In this document: positions 25,139 to 34,338 of the stretch, piece by piece
Layout: the number at the start of each line of letters is the position of its first letter
Position numbering within the stretch: the stretch's first letter is position 1
NCBI RefSeq assembly: GCF_001458335.1
Contig: NZ_CYTO01000024.1
Coordinates: forward strand, 62,001-126,000
Source: Cognatishimia activa
GTDB taxonomy: Bacteria; Pseudomonadota; Alphaproteobacteria; Rhodobacterales; Rhodobacteraceae
Direction: 5' to 3'
Length of the DNA: 64,000 bases
Translations under genes and position numbers: made by a program
The notes under the pieces: generated by a model
What the model was told of the DNA's origin: nothing
The model's database searches: none
What the model saw: only the letters and a program-made list of their open reading frames with translations

Positions 25139-25813
25139 ATGATCTTAAAGAGGTCTGAAACAGTGACGCTGGTGGGGGCTGGAATGGCTACATCGGATGA
25201 GATCCAGAGATGCGCCCAGATGTCTTCTGCGGTTGTGGCAGCGGATGGTGGCGCAGCCCATTGTGTGGCGGCTGGCATCACACCTGACGCGGTTATTGGC
25301 GATATGGACAGTTTGGCCGATACGCAAATTGACGGTGTCCCTGCAGAGCATATCCACACAATCGCAGAACAAGACAGCACGGACTTTGACAAAGCTCTGC
25401 GCAATATAGATGCGCCATTGGTCCTTGGTGTTGGCTTTACAGGCGCGCGCATGGATCACCAATTGGCGGTGTTTAACGTGCTTGTGCGCAGGCCAGAGCA
25501 CCAATGTATCATTCTTGGCGACACGGATATTGCCTTCCTCTGCCCGCCTGTCCTGCGTTTGCCTTTAGAAGAGGGCGTGCGGGTATCGCTCTTCCCCTTT
25601 GGGCTTGTTGAGGGCACGTCTACGGGGCTGAAGTGGCCCATCAACGGGCTGAACTTTACCCCTGATGGTCAAGTCGGGACATCAAATGAAGCGACCGGTG
25701 AAATCGAGATCACAGTGACCGGACCCAAATTGTTGGTGATCCTGCCAAATGCATATTTGGAGATGGTTACAGAGTCTCTGCTGCGCTCGCCCGCGCGTTG
25801 GCCTGCTCTCTGA
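25139..25813 (+). CDS. Thiamine pyrophosphokinase
   Basis: 224-residue enzyme converting thiamine to thiamine pyrophosphate. Catalytic-domain motifs are VAADGGAAHC, VIGDMDSL, QDSTDFDKAL and GFTGARMDHQL, all typical of the TPK fold. The C-terminal half is the thiamine-binding beta-barrel (GTSTGLKWPING, then GTSNEATGEIEI). The ATG is preceded by GGGAGGGGC; an in-frame TTG 15 bases earlier would overlap that site. The last 47 bases overlap the convergent EamA-family gene. The gene diverges from the acidic protein. Confidence 0.9.
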   Translation: MILKRSETVTLVGAGMATSDEIQRCAQMSSAVVAADGGAAHCVAAGITPDAVIGDMDSLADTQIDGVPAEHIHTIAEQDSTDFDKALRNIDAPLVLGVGFTGARMDHQLAVFNVLVRRPEHQCIILGDTDIAFLCPPVLRLPLEEGVRVSLFPFGLVEGTSTGLKWPINGLNFTPDGQVGTSNEATGEIEITVTGPKLLVILPNAYLEMVTESLLRSPARWPAL

Positions 25814-26678
25814 AGACAATATAAAGTCCCGCGGCGACGGAAATGCAGATGCCCGTTGCGGCCAGCTGGTTCGGTAGATCACCAAAAACCATGAAGCCTA
25901 CAAATGTGGTGATCGGGATCTCGATATAGGTGAGGGGGGCAAGCGTCGTCGATGGCGCGTAGCGCAGCGACCAGGTCATCAAGAGATGCGCAATGGTGCC
26001 AAGAAAGCCAGCGAGCAGGATGAGCCATAGGGTTTTGCCTGTGGGAAAAATCAAACCAAATTCCGGCCAGTTGAGCTGTGCGCCAAGTACCAGAAGCGGC
26101 AAGAGGATCAGCACTGCCATGACACCACTGAGCATTTGGATGGCCACCGGGTCTGCCTGTTGTGCGACCTGACGGCCGACCAAGATGAAGAGGGCAAAAG
26201 CGACCGCGGTTACCAAGGGCCAGAGTGCTGCGGTGCCGACTTCGACAAAGCTTGGCTGGATCACCAAGAGCGTCCCAATAAAACCCACGCAGCAGGCGAG
26301 CAGCCGGCGCAGGCCAACGTCTTCTCCAAGCACATACTTGCCCAGAAGAAGCGAAATGAAGGGCATCACAAAGGCGATGGCCACTGCATCGGCGAGGGGC
26401 AAATGGCGCAAAGCCATGAACATGCTGCCAACACCTATGATGTGGAAAATCGTTCTGAACAGGATTAAGCGATATTGGCCGGGTGTTATGCTTCTGAAGG
26501 TTTTGGTCGTCAGAACAATCGGCGCAAGAAACGCGGCCTGCATCGCAAACCGGCTTACAACAAAGAACATCGCTGGAAGCAGGCCTCCCAATATTTTAAT
26601 CACCGCGTCTCCCATAGGAGCGAGTGTTGAAAACCCAAGCATCAGGGCTATGCCAAGCATGGTGCGATCTTGTCTCAT
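25767..26678 (-). CDS. EamA/DMT-family transporter
   Basis: 303-residue inner-membrane protein with about ten hydrophobic helices arranged as two EamA repeats. Repeat 1 spans about residues 9-135 (LPLADAVAIAFVMPFISLLLGKYVLGE); repeat 2 spans 147-285 (SLRYAPSTTLAPLTYIEIPITTFVGFMVFGD). The family exports metabolites such as amino acids; S-adenosylmethionine-uptake relatives also look like this, so the substrate is open. Its 3' end overlaps the thiamine pyrophosphokinase gene by 47 bases on the opposite strand. Confidence 0.88.
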   Translation of the reverse strand: MRQDRTMLGIALMLGFSTLAPMGDAVIKILGGLLPAMFFVVSRFAMQAAFLAPIVLTTKTFRSITPGQYRLILFRTIFHIIGVGSMFMALRHLPLADAVAIAFVMPFISLLLGKYVLGEDVGLRRLLACCVGFIGTLLVIQPSFVEVGTAALWPLVTAVAFALFILVGRQVAQQADPVAIQMLSGVMAVLILLPLLVLGAQLNWPEFGLIFPTGKTLWLILLAGFLGTIAHLLMTWSLRYAPSTTLAPLTYIEIPITTFVGFMVFGDLPNQLAATGICISVAAGLYIVFREQANARASAAETL

Positions 26679-26742
26679 GGCGCGACGCTAGGGGGCGGAG
26701 GCTGCATACGCAACTGAGAAACTGGCTTTGTTACAGATCCAA

Positions 26743-26773
26743 AAAAGAAAGGGCCGATCATGAAGATCGGCCC
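26743..26773 (-). terminator. Rho-independent terminator of the liv-acs operon
   Basis: On the minus strand GGGCCGATC and GATCGGCCC flank a 5-base loop and are followed by TTTCTTTTTT. It lies about 50 bases after the acs stop codon. Confidence 0.87.
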
Positions 26774-26824
26774 TAGTTTCTGGCGGGGAGGACTGGTTTA
26801 TACTCTCCGCCGGGGAAACTGAAA

Positions 26825-28771
26825 TTAACGGTTCATGCGGTTTTCAATCAGGTCGTCAACGACGGCTGGTTCCGCCAAAGTCGACGTGTCGCCCAACGCG
26901 CCATAGTCATTTTCCGCGATCTTTCGCAGAATACGGCGCATGATTTTGCCTGACCGGGTCTTTGGAAGACCTGGCGCCCATTGGATCAAGTCCGGGCTGG
27001 CAATGGGGCCTATCTCAGTCCGTACCCAAGTGCGCAGCTCTTTGCGCAGCTCCTCAGAAGGCTCTTCACCCGACATCAACGTGACATAGCAATAGATACC
27101 CTGACCTTTGATGTCGTGAGGGTAGCCCACCACAGCCGCCTCAGCGACTTTTGCATGCGCCACAAGGGCGCTTTCCACTTCCGCGGTGCCCATGCGGTGA
27201 CCAGAGACGTTGATGACGTCATCGACGCGCCCGGTGATCCAATAATCCCCATCTTCGTCACGACGGCAGCCGTCACCTGTGAAATAGTAACCTTTGTAGT
27301 CGGCGAAATAGGTTTTCATGAAGCGTTCATGATCACCCCAAACCGTGCGCATCTGGCCGGGCCAGCTGTCTTTTATACACAGAACGCCTTCGACGCCGTT
27401 GCCTTCTATGATCTCTCCGGACGCGGGCTCAAGCACAACTGGCTCAATGCCAAAGAACGGCTTCATCGCCGAGCCGGGTTTGGTTGCATGCGCACCGGGA
27501 AGAGGGGTCATCAAGTGACCACCGGTTTCGGTTTGCCACCAAGTGTCAACGATCGGGCAGCGGCCTCCGCCGACCACGTCATTGTACCAGTTCCAAGCTT
27601 CGGGGTTGATGGGTTCACCCACGGTGCCAAGGACTTTCAGGTCCGAAAGATCGCATTTCTCAACGAATTCATTGCCTTGACCCATCAATGCGCGGATCGC
27701 GGTTGGCGCGGTGTAGAACTGGTTTACTTTGTGTTTTTCACAGACTTGCCAGAAGCGGGATGCGTCAGGGTAGGTTGGTGTGCCTTCAAACATGACGGAT
27801 GTCGCGCCATTGGCGAGCGGGCCGTAGACGATATAGCTGTGGCCTGTGACCCAACCGACGTCAGCTGTACACCAATAGATGTCGCCGTCATGGTAATCAA
27901 AGACCATTTCGTGGGTCAGGCTTGCATAAACCAAATAACCACCGGTGGTGTGCACGACACCTTTCGGCTGACCAGTGGATCCTGATGTATAAAGAATAAA
28001 GAGCGGATCTTCGGCATTCATCTCTTCTGGTGCGCATTCCGTTGATGCGTCGGCTGCAAGCGCATTGTAGTCGACGTCGCGACCATCCACCCAAGTGGTT
28101 TGGCCACCGGTGCGCTTGACGACCAGACATTTCACGTCATCTGAACAATGAAGCAGCGCCTGATCAGCGTTTGTTTTAAGCGGCGTGTTTCGACCACCCC
28201 GTGGCGCTTCGTCAGCGGTAATGACAACTTTGGCCTCAGAGCCATTTACCCGTGCAGAAAGCGCGTCAGGGGAGAAGCCTGCAAAAACGATAGAGTGTAT
28301 CGCGCCAATACGTGTGCAGGCCAGCATCGCGTAAGCAGCTTCCGGGATCATCGGCAGGTAAAGAACAACGCGATCGCCTTTGCCTACGCCTAGATCTTTG
28401 AGCACGTTGGCCATACGACATGTGTTGTCGTGCAGCTCTTGGTAAGTGATGTGCTGTGCGCCTTCATCCGGGTTGTCAGGTTCCCAGATAATTGCGGTTT
28501 GGCTACCACGGGTTGCCAGATGGCGGTCAATACAGTTGGCAGAAACGTTCAGCGTGCCATCTGCGTACCAGTTGATATTAACCTCGCCAAAGGCGTAGCT
28601 CACGTCTTTGACTTGGGTGAAGGGCTTTATCCAATCAACGCGTTTGCCTTGCTCACGCCAGAACCCTTCCGGGTCTGAAATAGAAGCAGCGTACATTTCG
28701 TTGTATTTCGCTTCATTCACGTGTGCATTTGCCACCATTTCGGCAGTTGGCGCATAAGTCTTTGAGCTCAT
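26825..28771 (-). CDS. acs: Acetyl-CoA synthetase
   Basis: 648-residue AMP-forming acetate-CoA ligase, which activates acetate via acetyl-AMP. Adenylation motifs are [20 protein letters not shown] (A3), [12 protein letters not shown] (A5), GYYFTGDG and the C-terminal lid [14 protein letters not shown], whose lysine is the regulatory acetylation site in the family. The N-terminal block [26 protein letters not shown] is also typical. It follows livF after a 70-base gap on the same strand, with a strong terminator behind it and none visible in between. It therefore appears to be the sixth gene of the Liv-type transporter operon, an arrangement suggesting that the imported compound yields acetate. 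Confidence 0.97.
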   Translation of the reverse strand: MSSKTYAPTAEMVANAHVNEAKYNEMYAASISDPEGFWREQGKRVDWIKPFTQVKDVSYAFGEVNINWYADGTLNVSANCIDRHLATRGSQTAIIWEPDNPDEGAQHITYQELHDNTCRMANVLKDLGVGKGDRVVLYLPMIPEAAYAMLACTRIGAIHSIVFAGFSPDALSARVNGSEAKVVITADEAPRGGRNTPLKTNADQALLHCSDDVKCLVVKRTGGQTTWVDGRDVDYNALAADASTECAPEEMNAEDPLFILYTSGSTGQPKGVVHTTGGYLVYASLTHEMVFDYHDGDIYWCTADVGWVTGHSYIVYGPLANGATSVMFEGTPTYPDASRFWQVCEKHKVNQFYTAPTAIRALMGQGNEFVEKCDLSDLKVLGTVGEPINPEAWNWYNDVVGGGRCPIVDTWWQTETGGHLMTPLPGAHATKPGSAMKPFFGIEPVVLEPASGEIIEGNGVEGVLCIKDSWPGQMRTVWGDHERFMKTYFADYKGYYFTGDGCRRDEDGDYWITGRVDDVINVSGHRMGTAEVESALVAHAKVAEAAVVGYPHDIKGQGIYCYVTLMSGEEPSEELRKELRTWVRTEIGPIASPDLIQWAPGLPKTRSGKIMRRILRKIAENDYGALGDTSTLAEPAVVDDLIENRMNR

Positions 28772-28841
28772 AATTGGATCCCTTCAATATCGACCAATCC
28801 CGCGAGTGGCAGGGCGCCAATCGCAGGATTGCTCCTCCGCG

Positions 28842-29597
28842 TCAGATAGCTAGATATTCCGCGCGGAGCTCGTCATTTTCAAGGACTTCTTGCGCGGTGC
28901 CGTCAAAGACGATGCCGCCGGTGTCCAGGATCACAGCGCGATCAGCCAGCTCAAGAGCACGGATTGCGTTCTGTTCGACGATGATAGTGGTGATGCCTTG
29001 TTCTTTGATCACGCGGAGCGTTTTTTCGATCTCGTCCACGATGACAGGGGCCAGGCCCTCGTAAGGTTCATCCAAAAGCAACACTTTGATGTCGCGCGCC
29101 AGCGCTCGGGCGATGGCCAGCATCTGCTGTTCGCCGCCTGAGAGTGTGACACCTTCCTGTTTGCGACGCTCTCCAAGGCGTGGGAAGAGATCATAAAGCC
29201 GTTCGATGGACCAGCCAATCGGTGGAGCAATTTGTGCGAGCTGTAGGTTTTCTTCAACTGTGAGCCCCGGAATGATCGAACGATCTTCAGGGACCAAACC
29301 AATACCGGCTTGGCTCGCCTGATGGCTTGCCATGCTATGCAGTGGTTTGTGATCCAGCCAAATCTCACCGTGAGTCACCTGCGGCTCATCCATCCGCGCG
29401 ATGGAGCGGAGGGTGGAGGTTTTCCCGGCGCCATTGCGGCCCAGTAGGGCAAGGATTTCGCCTTCGTGCACGTTAAAACTAATGTTTTGCACGATATAGC
29501 TTTCGCCGTAGTAGCTTTCCATATTCCAGACAGACAAGAAGGCCGGGGCGGTTTGGGCGTGGTTCACGCCTTTTGAAAAATCTGCGGGTGCATTCAT
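28842..29597 (-). CDS. livF: Liv-type ABC transporter ATPase (LivF)
   Basis: 251-residue ATPase of a branched-chain-amino-acid-type (HAAT) ABC transporter. Walker A LLGRNGAGKTSTLRS, signature LSGGEQQMLAIARAL, Walker B VLLLDEPYEGLAP and the H-loop IIVEQNA are intact. N-terminal 25 residues precede the fold (MNAPADFSKGVNHAQ), a modest extension. It begins 14 bases after livG. The substrate is discussed under the binding protein. Confidence 0.9.
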   Translation of the reverse strand: MNAPADFSKGVNHAQTAPAFLSVWNMESYYGESYIVQNISFNVHEGEILALLGRNGAGKTSTLRSIARMDEPQVTHGEIWLDHKPLHSMASHQASQAGIGLVPEDRSIIPGLTVEENLQLAQIAPPIGWSIERLYDLFPRLGERRKQEGVTLSGGEQQMLAIARALARDIKVLLLDEPYEGLAPVIVDEIEKTLRVIKEQGITTIIVEQNAIRALELADRAVILDTGGIVFDGTAQEVLENDELRAEYLAI

Positions 29598-29611
29598 TTC
29601 TCGTTTCTCCC

Positions 29612-30367
29612 TTAAGCCGCTTCACCCAGATACGCTTCGCGTACCTTAGGATGGCCTTTGATGTTGTCTGGGGTGTCTTCCACCAATGGGGTGCCTTGCG
29701 CCAGAACGGTGATGCGTTCTGCCAAAGAGAAAACCACATGCATATCGTGTTCGATAATTGCGATGGTGATGTCGCGTTCTTCTTTGATTTGCTTGAGCAG
29801 ATCGATGGTGTTGTTTGTGTCCGCGCGCGCCATACCGGCGGTTGGTTCGTCCAACAACAAAAGCCGAGGCTCTTGTGCCAGACACATGCCAATCTCAAGG
29901 CGTCGCTTGTCACCGCGAGACATGGCAGCCGCGTGCATTTCGCGTTTGTCTGCCATGTTCATGTCAACCAGCATCTTTTCAGCCGCTTCCACGATATCTT
30001 TTTCACCCATCATATTGTCGATGCCTTGCAGGCGGAACGCGCCGTCTCGTTTGGCAAAGATCGGGATCATCATATTTTCCAGAACGCTGAGCTCGCCAAA
30101 GATCTCTGGCGTTTGGAACACGCGGGAAATACCCATCTGGTTGATCTGGTAGGGGGTCCGTCCCAGAACTGACTGGCCGTCAAACATGACAGAGCCTGTA
30201 TCTGGGATCAGTTTTCCGACCAGGCAGTTCAGCAGGGTGGACTTGCCGGCACCGTTGGGACCGATGATGGCGTGAACGGTGTTTTCCGCCACATCCAGGT
30301 TCACGTCCCCCAGGGCCTGGAGGCCGCCGAACCGTTTCCCTACGTCTTTGACTTCTAGAATACCCAT
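29612..30367 (-). CDS. livG: Liv-type ABC transporter ATPase (LivG)
   Basis: 251-residue ATPase partner of LivF. Walker A is IGPNGAGKSTLLNCL and Walker B LLLLDEPTAGMA followed by DTNNTIDLL. The signature stretch reads MSRGDKRRLEIGMCLA, where the family usually has LS(Y/H)G(D/Q); the serine and glycine are kept. IAIIEHDMHVVFSLAERI carries the H-loop. The C-terminus (KVREAYLGE) is typical of LivG, contacting the permease. It lies between livM and livF with short gaps. Confidence 0.9.
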   Translation of the reverse strand: MGILEVKDVGKRFGGLQALGDVNLDVAENTVHAIIGPNGAGKSTLLNCLVGKLIPDTGSVMFDGQSVLGRTPYQINQMGISRVFQTPEIFGELSVLENMMIPIFAKRDGAFRLQGIDNMMGEKDIVEAAEKMLVDMNMADKREMHAAAMSRGDKRRLEIGMCLAQEPRLLLLDEPTAGMARADTNNTIDLLKQIKEERDITIAIIEHDMHVVFSLAERITVLAQGTPLVEDTPDNIKGHPKVREAYLGEAA

Positions 30368-30379
30368 AAGTCTTTCTCC

Positions 30380-31585
30380 TTATTCCGCAGGGTTGGCTTT
30401 GGCAGAAGCATCGCTGCTTTTGCGATTAAAGAGCTTGCGAATACGCTGCCCACCTTCGACCAGTCCGCCCGGCAAAAAGATCACGATGCCCATGAACAAA
30501 AGACCAAGGGTCAAGTGCCAGCCTTTGCCGATAAACGGATAAACGATGGTCACAAAGAAGTCGGACATCCAATCTGGGAAGACCCCGAACCAAACTTCCA
30601 AAGTCGCTTTGTTGATTTTGGAGAAGATGTTCTCGAAGTACTTGATCAGACCTGCGCCTAGAACCGGGCCAATGAGTGTGCCGACACCGCCAAGGATGGT
30701 CATCAGAACCACCTCACCAGACGCAGTCCACTGCATGCGCTCTGCACCAACTTGTGGGTCCATCGCGGCCATCAGACCACCCGCAAGACCCGCATACATG
30801 CCGGAGATCACAAAACATGCGAGCATGTAAGGTCGTGTGTTCAAGCCTGTGTAGTTCATGCGCTGCTGGTTGGACTTCACAGCTTTCAGCATAAGACCGA
30901 ACGGGCTGCGGAAGATACGGATCGCCACATAGAATGCGATCAGCATCATGATGCCACAGATGTAATAGCCCCAGTTGAAGGTCCAGAGCCAGCCGGCCAC
31001 AGGAATTTCAAAGCTGGCGGTCATCTCGATACCAAACAGGGATGGTTTCGGGATGTTGCCATCCACGGCGGAACCGCCACCCAGGAACTCAGGCAAAATG
31101 CGTGGGTCATTCAGGTTGGTTTGCAGGCCTGTCTCACCACCGGTGATTGGGGTCAGAACCGAAGCCGCGAGCGCAAAGGCCATTTGTGCGAATGCTAGGG
31201 TCAGGATCGAAAAGTAGATGCCAGAGCGGCGCAAGCTAATCCAACCGATCGCAAGCGAGATGACGCCAGCGATAACGGTTGAAAAGATGATCGCTGGGAT
31301 CACGTTGATCGACAGCAATTTCATCATCCACATGCCAGCATAAGACCCTGCGCCCAAGAAGGCCGCGTGGCCAAAGGACAGGTAGCCGGTAAGGCCAAAC
31401 AGGATGTTAAAGCCGATGGCAAAGATGCCAAAGATCACGAAACGCTGCATCAAGTCCGGATAGCCCGCATTAAACTGCGCGAGGCTTGAGTTTTCCGGGA
31501 AAGGGTTGAGCAGGATAGGCGCGCAGACGACCAAGATCGCCACGACAACCAAGAGAGATGCGTCTTTTTTGTTGAGACCTAACAT
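30380..31585 (-). CDS. livM: Liv-type ABC transporter permease (LivM)
   Basis: 401-residue permease with about ten hydrophobic segments. [23 protein letters not shown] and [22 protein letters not shown] are family hallmarks, and [24 protein letters not shown] is the coupling segment. A large periplasmic insert at about residues 155-200 ([35 protein letters not shown]) is longer than in amino-acid LivM and is seen in the acs-linked transporters of Rhodobacterales, as far as I recall. The basic C-terminal tail contains [12 protein letters not shown]. Confidence 0.88.
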   Translation of the reverse strand: MLGLNKKDASLLVVVAILVVCAPILLNPFPENSSLAQFNAGYPDLMQRFVIFGIFAIGFNILFGLTGYLSFGHAAFLGAGSYAGMWMMKLLSINVIPAIIFSTVIAGVISLAIGWISLRRSGIYFSILTLAFAQMAFALAASVLTPITGGETGLQTNLNDPRILPEFLGGGSAVDGNIPKPSLFGIEMTASFEIPVAGWLWTFNWGYYICGIMMLIAFYVAIRIFRSPFGLMLKAVKSNQQRMNYTGLNTRPYMLACFVISGMYAGLAGGLMAAMDPQVGAERMQWTASGEVVLMTILGGVGTLIGPVLGAGLIKYFENIFSKINKATLEVWFGVFPDWMSDFFVTIVYPFIGKGWHLTLGLLFMGIVIFLPGGLVEGGQRIRKLFNRKSSDASAKANPAE

Positions 31586-31589
31586 CGGA

Positions 31590-32630
31590 TTAATCCTCCA
31601 TCACACCGCGGCGACCCAGAAGGCCCCGGGGACGGGTCAATAGGATGACGATTGCCGCCAGGTAGATGACAACCTGGTTCACGCCAGGCAGCAGCTCGAT
31701 CACTTGGCGCATGGACGCAAAGCTTTCCAAGATACCCAGAACAAAGCCTGCAAGCACCGCGCCGGGCAGAGAGCCCATGCCGCCCACAACCACCACAACG
31801 AAGGAAATCACAAGGAAATCCATGCCCATGTGGTAGTTGGGCGAGTTGATCGGCGTGTACATGACGCCCGCGAGACCGGCGACGGCAGCAGCAATACCAA
31901 ACATAACCGTAAAGCGACGGTCGATGTTGATACCCAAAAGGCCAACGGTTTCGCGGTCTGCCATACCTGCGCGAACAACCATGCCGAAGGTGGTAAATTG
32001 CAAGAAGGCAAAGACTGCGCCGACCAAGAGCATTGCGAAGCAGAAATATACGATCCGCCAGTACGGATAGATGATCGCACCGGGTTCAAAACCAACCAGC
32101 GCGCCAAAATCCAAGGAACCGACAAAGGCCTGTGGGGCAGGGGCCGGGATTTGGTTAGCGCCGAAGTAGTATTTGATGATCTCTTGCAGAACGATCGCAA
32201 GACCAAAGGTCACAAGGATCTGATCCGCGTGTGGACGTTTGTAGAAATGTTTGATCAAGCCGCGCTCCATCAGAACGCCGATCCCGATCATGATTGGGAT
32301 TGCAAAGAGAATGGACAGCGGGACCGCCCAATCAATGATTGCCGCCCCGGTGGATTCTCCGAACCAATCATAAATGTAAGGCACATCCACTTTCAGAGGA
32401 TTGCCCAAGAAGTCTTTGCGTGTCGGATCGACCACCTCGTGGCTGAGGGTCAGGATCCGGCTGAGTGTGACGGTACAGAAGGCACCGAGCATAAACAGCG
32501 CCCCGTGGGCGAAGTTTACAACACCCAAGGTGCCGAAGATGAGTGTAAGCCCCAGCGCAATCAGCGCATAGGCCGAGCCCTTGTCGAGCCCGTTTAGGAT
32601 TTGAAGAACAATTGCGTCCATGGTCCCCAC
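31590..32630 (-). CDS. livH: Liv-type ABC transporter permease (LivH)
   Basis: 346-residue permease, somewhat longer than LivH of enteric bacteria because of a periplasmic insert at about residues 55-90 ([22 protein letters not shown]). [39 protein letters not shown] is the family N-terminus, and [18 protein letters not shown] is the coupling region. [20 protein letters not shown] is conserved near the C-terminus. It starts 4 bases before livM and is separated from the binding-protein gene by a 124-base gap containing a hairpin. Confidence 0.9.
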   Translation of the reverse strand: MGTMDAIVLQILNGLDKGSAYALIALGLTLIFGTLGVVNFAHGALFMLGAFCTVTLSRILTLSHEVVDPTRKDFLGNPLKVDVPYIYDWFGESTGAAIIDWAVPLSILFAIPIMIGIGVLMERGLIKHFYKRPHADQILVTFGLAIVLQEIIKYYFGANQIPAPAPQAFVGSLDFGALVGFEPGAIIYPYWRIVYFCFAMLLVGAVFAFLQFTTFGMVVRAGMADRETVGLLGINIDRRFTVMFGIAAAVAGLAGVMYTPINSPNYHMGMDFLVISFVVVVVGGMGSLPGAVLAGFVLGILESFASMRQVIELLPGVNQVVIYLAAIVILLTRPRGLLGRRGVMED

Positions 32631-32650
32631 CGTGGTTTGGAATGATGGAC

Positions 32651-32686
32651 ACCCCTGCTCCCGACCTTAGGGAAGGGGGTAGGGGT
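32651..32686 (-). terminator. Intercistronic hairpin after the binding-protein gene
   Basis: ACCCCT and AGGGGT (32651-32656, 32681-32686) with an inner TCCC/GGGA pairing form a stem between the binding-protein gene and livH. There is no long T-run, so partial termination or mRNA protection is more likely than full termination. Confidence 0.5.
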
Positions 32687-32754
32687 GCCCGCTCGGTCGC
32701 TTAACCGTGTGTGAAACAGCGTCGAATGTGTCGGGCATCCGACGCCGAGGGGGG

Positions 32755-34110
32755 TTATGCGCCCGGGTTACAGGAGCCCAGCTCGCCGCCGAAGATGGAG
32801 GCGTCGTAAGTCACCTGCGCTGCAGGTGTCACGTCAACGATTTCAAGCAAGTCGAACTCGTTGTCTGGGTTCTCTTTCCCTTTCACGACCAGTACGTCTT
32901 TGAAGCACTGGTGGTCTTCTGCACGATAGAGGGTTGGACCGTTGCCCAGACCGTCGAACTCGTAGCCTTCGAGCGCTTCTGCAACCGCGCATGGGTTGAA
33001 GGAGCCGGCACGCTGTACGGCGTCTGCGTACAGGAGTGTCTGACAGTATACGGTGTGCGCCGCCTGAGATGGTGGGAAACCGTATTTCTGACCGAAGGAC
33101 TGAACGAATGCGTTGGTGCCCGCGTATTTCGCGCCGCCAACATTTTCCAGAGACCAGTGCCAGTTGGTGGAACCGAAGATACCAGCAACGTTTTTGCCCG
33201 CACCGCGCGCCATGAGGCGAGAGTAAAGCGGAACGATGATCTCAAAGTTCTTGCCGTTCGCTTCTGCTGCGCGCAGACCGAACTGAACCGCAGAGGTCAG
33301 CGAGTTCACCATGTTGCCACCGTAGTGGTTCAGAACCAGAACGTCAGCGCCAGAGTTCAGAACTGGTGCCACATAGGACGAGAAGTCAGTCTGTGCCAGT
33401 GGTGTTTTCACCGCAGCAACTGTTTCCCAACCCATTGCTTCTGTGGATGTGCGAACCGCTTCTTCTGTGGTGTAACCCCAGTTGTAGTCCGCTGTCAGGT
33501 GATAGGCTTTACGGTCTTTGCCGTAGTTGTCAGCCAAGATTGGCGCAAGAGCCGCACCGGACATGTAGGAGTTGAAGAAGTGGCGGAAGCCGTTTGCCTT
33601 CTTGTCCTTACCGGTGGTGTCGTTGGAGTGGGTCAGACCCGCCATGAAGATGATGCCAGCTTCTTGGCAAAGCGCTTGCACCGCAACCGCAACACCAGAA
33701 GATGAACCGCCGGTGATCATCACCGCGCCATCTTTTTCGATCATGGAACGTGCAGAAGCGCGCGCCGCGTCTGGTTTTGTTTGGGTGTCGCCTGTGACGT
33801 ACTCAACCTTTTTGCCCAAGATACCCGCGCCGTTCAGCGCTTTGGAGCTAAAGGTATTCATCATGCCGCCGTCGCCACCACCGTTCAGGTGTTCGACCGC
33901 CAGCTCGTAAGCGCGCAGTTCGTCTGCACCCTCATCCGCATATGGACCGGTTTGTGGAACGTTGAAGCCCAGAGTTACGCTTGAACCGGTTGGATCATTG
34001 GTGAACGCTGAAACAGAACTTGCAGTAAAGATCGTAGGTACAGCAAGACCTGCACCTGCCACAGCGCCTGTTTTCAAGACGCCACGACGTGAAACTGTCG
34101 TTTTAGACAT
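32755..34110 (-). CDS. Liv-type ABC transporter substrate-binding protein with Tat signal
   Basis: 451-residue type I periplasmic binding protein. It begins with a twin-arginine signal (SRRGVLKTGAVAGAGLAVPTIFTASSVSAF), so it is exported folded. The mature part shows the Peripla_BP_6 pattern: VTLGFNVPQTGPYADEGADELRAYELAVEHLNG, VEYVTGDTQTKPDAARASARSMIEKDGAVMITGGSSSG, and a lobe-2 YHLTADYNWGYTTEEAV. The start was set at the ATG with GGGAGG upstream; the frame continues 25 codons further without support. Linked to acs and divergent from a ScfR-type regulator, it may bind a short-chain acid or amide rather than leucine. That is inference from context. Confidence 0.88.
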   Translation of the reverse strand: MSKTTVSRRGVLKTGAVAGAGLAVPTIFTASSVSAFTNDPTGSSVTLGFNVPQTGPYADEGADELRAYELAVEHLNGGGDGGMMNTFSSKALNGAGILGKKVEYVTGDTQTKPDAARASARSMIEKDGAVMITGGSSSGVAVAVQALCQEAGIIFMAGLTHSNDTTGKDKKANGFRHFFNSYMSGAALAPILADNYGKDRKAYHLTADYNWGYTTEEAVRTSTEAMGWETVAAVKTPLAQTDFSSYVAPVLNSGADVLVLNHYGGNMVNSLTSAVQFGLRAAEANGKNFEIIVPLYSRLMARGAGKNVAGIFGSTNWHWSLENVGGAKYAGTNAFVQSFGQKYGFPPSQAAHTVYCQTLLYADAVQRAGSFNPCAVAEALEGYEFDGLGNGPTLYRAEDHQCFKDVLVVKGKENPDNEFDLLEIVDVTPAAQVTYDASIFGGELGSCNPGA

Positions 34111-34238
34111 TACTTTCCTCCCTTTGGAATGATGCGCTGATTGGCTCCTCTTCCGTTCAGCGCGTGCATTTACATGCCCTTGCATCTTCCGGCGAAATCA
34201 GAAAACTTATCAATAAGGCCCCGTAACAAAAGAAAAAA

Positions 34239-34246
34239 TTTGTAAA
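34239..34246. promoter_or_regulatory. TTTGTAAA, near match to a PccR/RamB-type half-site
   Basis: In the 228-base divergent promoter, TTTGTAAA lies inside a longer imperfect palindrome (GAAAAAATTTGTAAAATTTC). ScfR/PccR-type regulators are reported to bind TTTGCAAA repeats; this differs by one base and the second repeat is poor. Confidence 0.35.
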
Positions 34247-34285
34247 ATTTCTTTCTGGCGCTAATGTGGGTATGTAAAGATTTTA

Positions 34286-34300
34286 TTCTGCCGCGCAGAA
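34286..34300. promoter_or_regulatory. TTCTGC-CGC-GCAGAA palindrome upstream of the ScfR-like regulator
   Basis: A perfect inverted repeat with a 3-base spacer, identical in its core (CTGC-N3-GCAG) to the three sites at the pha genes. It lies 40 bases before the regulator start codon. PhaR or the regulator itself could bind here. Confidence 0.5.
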
Positions 34301-34338
34301 AGCCGTTGAAAAGACGGGATAAATGACGGGGGTCGACT

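Noticed and set aside
26981-27985. 334-residue open frame antisense to acs
   Set aside because: Mirror of a well-conserved enzyme gene with no supporting features.
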